From UBA8914 sp034002905 (lineage in GTDB: Bacteria > Pseudomonadota > Alphaproteobacteria > UBA9219): DNA of 8,015 nt. Positions 6,021 through 8,015 of this stretch are shown in pieces; positions within the stretch are counted from its first letter, which is position 1, and every line of letters begins with the position of its first letter. Below the pieces are notes generated by a model. It saw only the letters and a list, made by a program, of their open reading frames with translations. It did no database searches and had not been told where the DNA came from. The stretch covers positions 1 to 8,015 of the forward strand of contig JAVEZQ010000024.1 of assembly GCA_034002905.1 (NCBI GenBank). The letters are read 5' to 3'. Position numbers and translations under genes: made by a program.

Positions 6021-6892
6021 AATAGGACGGTTTAGGGTTTGGGCGCAAGCGGCAGGCTGCTCGACCGCAAGAGTCGAGAGCAGACTGGCGCGGAAGGTGG
6101 CCGGTGGCACATTTCCAAGGCTGCCGTGGGGCCGGACATTGTTGTAATCCCGCCGCCGCGCCTCAATGAGCCGCCGAGCGTGAGCGAGGCCTTCGAACAC
6201 GTGTTCATTTAGGCATTCGTCTCTGCTGCGCCCGTTCAGGCTTTCTGTGTATCCGTTTTCTCTTGGCTTTCCTGGCGTGATGTAGTGCCATTCGATGCCT
6301 CGTTCTTGCGTCCACGCCAGAACCGCACGGCTTGTGAACTCTGTTCCGTTGTCGCTCACGATGCACAAGGGTTTGCCATAGCGGACAACGAGCCTATCAA
6401 GTTCTCGAGCAACGCGCGCCCCGCCGATAGACATATCAGCCATTAACGTCAGGCACTCTCGGCTGCATTGATCCATGATACCAAGAACACGAAACCGCCG
6501 CCCATCCAATAGCGCGTCGCTCAGAAAGTCCAAGCTCCAAACTTGATTGAGGTTGTCCGGTTTGGGCAGCGGCAACCGCGTTCCTATCGCGCGTTTGCGG
6601 CCTTTTCTGCGTTTGACCATAAGACCTTCCTCCTTGTAGATCCGGTAAATCTTCTTGATGTTGCACACGAACCCTTCGCACCTAAGCATCACAGCCAGCC
6701 GTTTGTAGCCGAACCGCCGACGCTCTGCCGCGACCCGCTTCATGGCTTCGCGAAGATCATCGTTATGGCGTTTTGAGGTGTAATGCGCCGTCCCTCGCTG
6801 AGCCCAACATCCCGTTGGGATCGCCTTTCTGAGACGTCATGATTTTCTGTCAGGATTTTTATCGCCTGCCGTTTCTGGGTAGGCCTTACCAG
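6003..6892 (-). pseudogene. IS3-family orfB transposase, frameshifted
   Basis: The DDE integrase domain is intact from the ATG at 6743: D72 (SLDFLSD), D131 (SDNGTEF) and E167 (YTESLNG), with 35 residues between the last two. The expected N-terminal part lies in another frame. After -1 slippage at the A AAA AAC site the reading runs LVRPTQKRQAIKILTENHD, then VSERR and VGLSEGR, and meets a stop at 6742-6740. The true downstream frame reads RGTAHYTSKRHNDDLREAM and joins smoothly to the main frame. The two frames are reconciled by one missing base near 6796/6797 (family pattern GLS-RGT). The OrfAB fusion transposase therefore cannot be completed by a single frameshift. A sequencing error is the alternative explanation. 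An isolated protein from 6743 would lack the OrfA DNA-binding part. Confidence 0.8.
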
Positions 6893-7149
6893 TTTTTTGA
6901 CAGAAGCTCTTTCATCATGAGCTTATCAAGCTCGGCATCGGCCAACAGTCGCTTCAGCTTGGCGTTCTCGGCCTCTAGCTGCTTCAGGCGCTTCGCGTCC
7001 GAAATGTCCATCCCGCCAAACTTTGCCTTCCAGTTATAAAACGTCGCTTCGCTGATCCCGTGACGCCTGCACAGGTCGCCCGTTTTGGCTCCTGCCTCCG
7101 CTTCCTTCAAGACTCGGATGATCTGTTCTTCCGTAAATCGCTTCTTCAT
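6886..7149 (-). CDS. IS3-family orfA (HTH_Tnp_1 type DNA-binding protein)
   Basis: An 87-residue protein with the typical OrfA start KKRFTEEQIIRVLKEAEAG and a helix-turn-helix at about 22-43 (KTGDLCRRHGISEATFYNWK) that binds the terminal repeats. A leucine-zipper segment lies at about 55-83 (LKQLEAENAKLKRLLADAEL) and allows oligomerisation. The length is normal for the family. The ATG at 7149-7147 has AAAGGAGC six bases upstream on the minus strand. The terminal codons contain the frameshift site through which orfB would be reached. OrfA itself appears intact, but because orfB is broken it can act only as a repressor or as a remnant. Confidence 0.9.
   Translation of the reverse strand: MKKRFTEEQIIRVLKEAEAGAKTGDLCRRHGISEATFYNWKAKFGGMDISDAKRLKQLEAENAKLKRLLADAELDKLMMKELLSKNW
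6892..6898 (-). promoter_or_regulatory. Programmed -1 ribosomal frameshift heptamer of the IS
   Basis: On the minus strand the sequence reads TCA AAA AAC in the orfA frame, giving the canonical slippery heptamer A AAA AAC three codons before the end of orfA. Slippage by -1 opens a frame with clear orfB-family sequence. This is the normal way IS3 elements make the OrfAB transposase. Confidence 0.75.
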
Positions 7150-7202
7150 CGTCTGCTCCTTTGCTCAGGTTGCAGCCTCTATCTCATTTTGCCTCAGTTT
7201 AC

Positions 7203-7215
7203 GGGGAGAACGTCA
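7203..7215 (-). repeat. IS terminal inverted repeat, orfA side
   Basis: Reads TGACGTTCTCCCC on the minus strand, identical over 13 bases to the repeat at 5971-5983; beyond that the two ends diverge. It marks the right boundary of the element. Confidence 0.9.
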
Positions 7216-7247
7216 GCTGCATGAAGCCCCGGATTGGTTTCGATTAA
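7216..7247 (+). pseudogene. Displaced 3' end of the first EF-hand gene
   Basis: Joined directly to 5970, these bases continue the EF-hand frame as S-C-M-K-P-R-I-G-F-D followed by TAA at 7245-7247. The paralogue at 7480 ends NFKTKGC at the matching place, so a short cysteine-containing tail just after the second EF hand is plausible. The match is short, so this is inference from frame continuity. Confidence 0.4.
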
Positions 7248-7285
7248 ATCGAGGAAAGGGATGCTGTATGTGGGCTGTTTTGTAG

Positions 7286-7311
7286 GTTGTCAAACGGAAA
7301 CTTTTGACAAC
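7286..7311. repeat. Inverted repeat GTTGTCAAA / TTTGACAAC
   Basis: Perfect 9-bp arms at 7286-7294 and 7303-7311 with an 8-base spacer. The right arm contains a consensus -35 hexamer, TTGACA, at 7304-7309. It stands one base before a second palindrome, upstream of the EF-hand gene at 7480. It may be an operator overlapping a promoter. Confidence 0.55.
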
Positions 7312-7312
7312 T

Positions 7313-7339
7313 ATTTGATATATAGGGAATATATCAAAT
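7313..7339. repeat. Inverted repeat ATTTGATATAT / ATATATCAAAT
   Basis: Perfect 11-bp arms at 7313-7323 and 7329-7339 around a 5-base AGGGA centre. The AT-rich sequence lies where a -10 element would fall for the TTGACA at 7304-7309 (GAATAT at 7327-7332, 17-base spacing, a weak match). No T run follows, so an operator or promoter element is more likely than a terminator. Confidence 0.55.
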
Positions 7340-7479
7340 CTAATGGCGTGCCGGATAGAATAAATCTGGGCACGGGGAAATGGTAGTTAGAATAAAGTGA
7401 TAGGCGCCTTCTTGCTGGGAATTTTAAAGCAGTTGAATTATCATTTGGTTGACAGGGCACCCTTTGGTGGAGGACCATC

Positions 7480-7797
7480 GTGACACGTATTTTTTTAGCA
7501 TGTTTGTTATCAGGCATTATTGGCCTCACATCTTCAGTGTATGCTTGCGGCCCTGAGGCCAACACACCCGAAAAATTAAAGACAAGACAAGAGGAAGGTT
7601 TCAGAAGGATGGATATTGATCACGACGGATACATATCTAGATTAGAGTTCTCTCGCTATGCTGATTGGGAGATATCTTCAAAGCAACCACGTGAACTTTT
7701 CTTTAGTTCACTAGACACCAACAATGATAAATTTCTAAATTTCTTTGAATGGGCGAAAGGATTTCCGCTACGCAATTTCAAGACGAAAGGGTGCTAA
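7480..7797 (+). CDS. Small exported EF-hand protein, intact paralogue
   Basis: A 105-residue protein with a signal peptide at about 1-22 (IFLACLLSGIIGLTSSVYA), a mature start at CGPEAN, and two EF-hand loops: DIDHDGYISRLE at 45-56 (near-canonical) and DTNNDKFLNFFE at 79-90. It aligns without gaps to the protein encoded at 5670 from the mature cysteine to the NF at residues 99-100, sharing RQEE, EFS-YADW and GFP. It ends in KTKGC, giving a cysteine at each end of the mature chain. The start is GTG, well supported by GGAGG at 7469-7473, six bases upstream. It should be a calcium-binding periplasmic protein; its partner is not evident. The pair arose by tandem duplication, later split by the IS. 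Confidence 0.85.
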   Translation: MTRIFLACLLSGIIGLTSSVYACGPEANTPEKLKTRQEEGFRRMDIDHDGYISRLEFSRYADWEISSKQPRELFFSSLDTNNDKFLNFFEWAKGFPLRNFKTKGC

Positions 7798-7980
7798 CTT
7801 CTTTGGAAGATGGCGTGCCCTACGGGATTGATGTCGCCCGCTTCGCGGTCTTCATCGCGCCTTCGGCCTGACTCTTTGTTTGGGTGTGGAAGCGTACACG
7901 TCCGGCCCATCTGTTTGAAGGCCTCGTCGTCGAACCGTTTGTCCGGCTTCAAATCCCGTGAGGGGTGTTATTAAAACGAA

Positions 7981-8001
7981 AAAAGCCCCTTCGGGGCTTT
8001 T
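7981..8001 (+). terminator. Rho-independent terminator, possibly bidirectional
   Basis: GCCCC at 7985-7989 and GGGGC at 7993-7997 form a GC stem around a TTC loop, preceded by AAAA and followed by TTTT. An outer AACG/CGTT pairing may extend it. The symmetric A and T runs let it work on either strand. It lies 180 bp after the second EF-hand gene and may serve that gene, a gene on the minus strand beyond the window, or both. Confidence 0.8.
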
Positions 8002-8015
8002 CGTTTCAATGGCGT

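Larger units (their letters stand above)
5971..7215 (-). mobile_element. IS3-family insertion sequence, 1245 bp
   Basis: The element is bounded by perfect 13-bp terminal inverted repeats, TGACGTTCTCCCC, with the TG...CA ends typical of the IS3 family. It carries the two-gene layout orfA (7149-6886) and orfB (ending at 6003) on the minus strand, with an A AAA AAC frameshift signal between them. The orfA sequence and the orfB DD(35)E core suggest the IS407-like branch, but the subgroup is inference. The flanks are TTTA on the left and GCTG on the right, so no 3-4 bp target duplication is visible. orfB seems to have lost one base. The copy is therefore probably inactive and not recent. It interrupts the 3' end of the first EF-hand gene. 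Confidence 0.93.

Noticed and set aside
7449..7454. Consensus TTGACA just before the second EF-hand gene
   Set aside because: A -10 at normal spacing would fall on the ribosome site and has no resemblance to TATAAT.
7794..7910. Minus-strand 38-residue open frame (MGRTCTLPHPNKESG...)
   Set aside because: It is short, highly charged, has no clear ribosome site, overlaps the end of the EF-hand gene and is not recognisable.
7940..7970. tRNA-like TTCAAAT sequence in the end region
   Set aside because: The flanking bases do not form a T stem, and no acceptor, D or anticodon arms can be drawn upstream.
1..8015. CRISPR array or other short direct-repeat array
   Set aside because: No regularly spaced direct repeats were seen anywhere in the window.

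Overview
The window looks like a chromosomal segment of a Gram-negative bacterium, probably a proteobacterium and perhaps an alphaproteobacterium. Two EF-hand proteins and a thioredoxin-fold protein carry signal peptides, the insertion sequence is of a type common in proteobacteria, and base composition is moderate. Low-oxygen or anaerobic metabolism is suggested by the centre of the window, which encodes ferredoxin-containing ATPases and NifX-like metal-cofactor proteins. The taxonomic call is inference.

Layout: (1) 13-336 is a small cupin. (2) 337-778 has no convincing gene; it holds a possible minus-strand gene remnant, a short palindrome and the upstream region of the next gene. (3) 779-1282 is a ferritin-like protein with two cysteines spaced much as in Dps-like 'thioferritins'. 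(4) 1341-1376 is a perfect 16-bp inverted repeat, read as a terminator or an operator. (5) 1401-5496 is a tightly packed seven-gene operon. It encodes an exported thioredoxin-fold protein (CPHC), a CcdA-like membrane thiol transporter, a DUF134 helix-turn-helix protein, a NifX/NafY-like protein, two consecutive MinD-type ATPases each with an inserted 2[4Fe-4S] ferredoxin domain, and a second NifX/NafY-like protein. The last five genes are joined by four successive ATGA overlaps. (6) 5670-7797 is a tandem pair of exported EF-hand proteins. An IS3-family element (5971-7215) has inserted at the 3' end of the first. (7) 7798-8015 is non-coding and ends in a strong hairpin terminator.

How the genes may work together: the paired MinD-ferredoxin ATPases, NifX-like proteins and DUF134 regulator recall the orange-protein (ORP) clusters of sulfate reducers, where a NifX-like protein binds a Mo-Cu-S cluster. 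Here the set is preceded by a membrane and periplasmic thiol-transfer pair. I infer that electrons or sulfur-redox state are coupled across the membrane to ATP-dependent assembly or handling of a metal-sulfur cofactor. This is the most interesting system in the window.

The IS has intact terminal repeats and an A AAA AAC frameshift signal. Its orfB appears to have lost one base, and no target-site duplication is visible, so it is probably an old, inactive copy.
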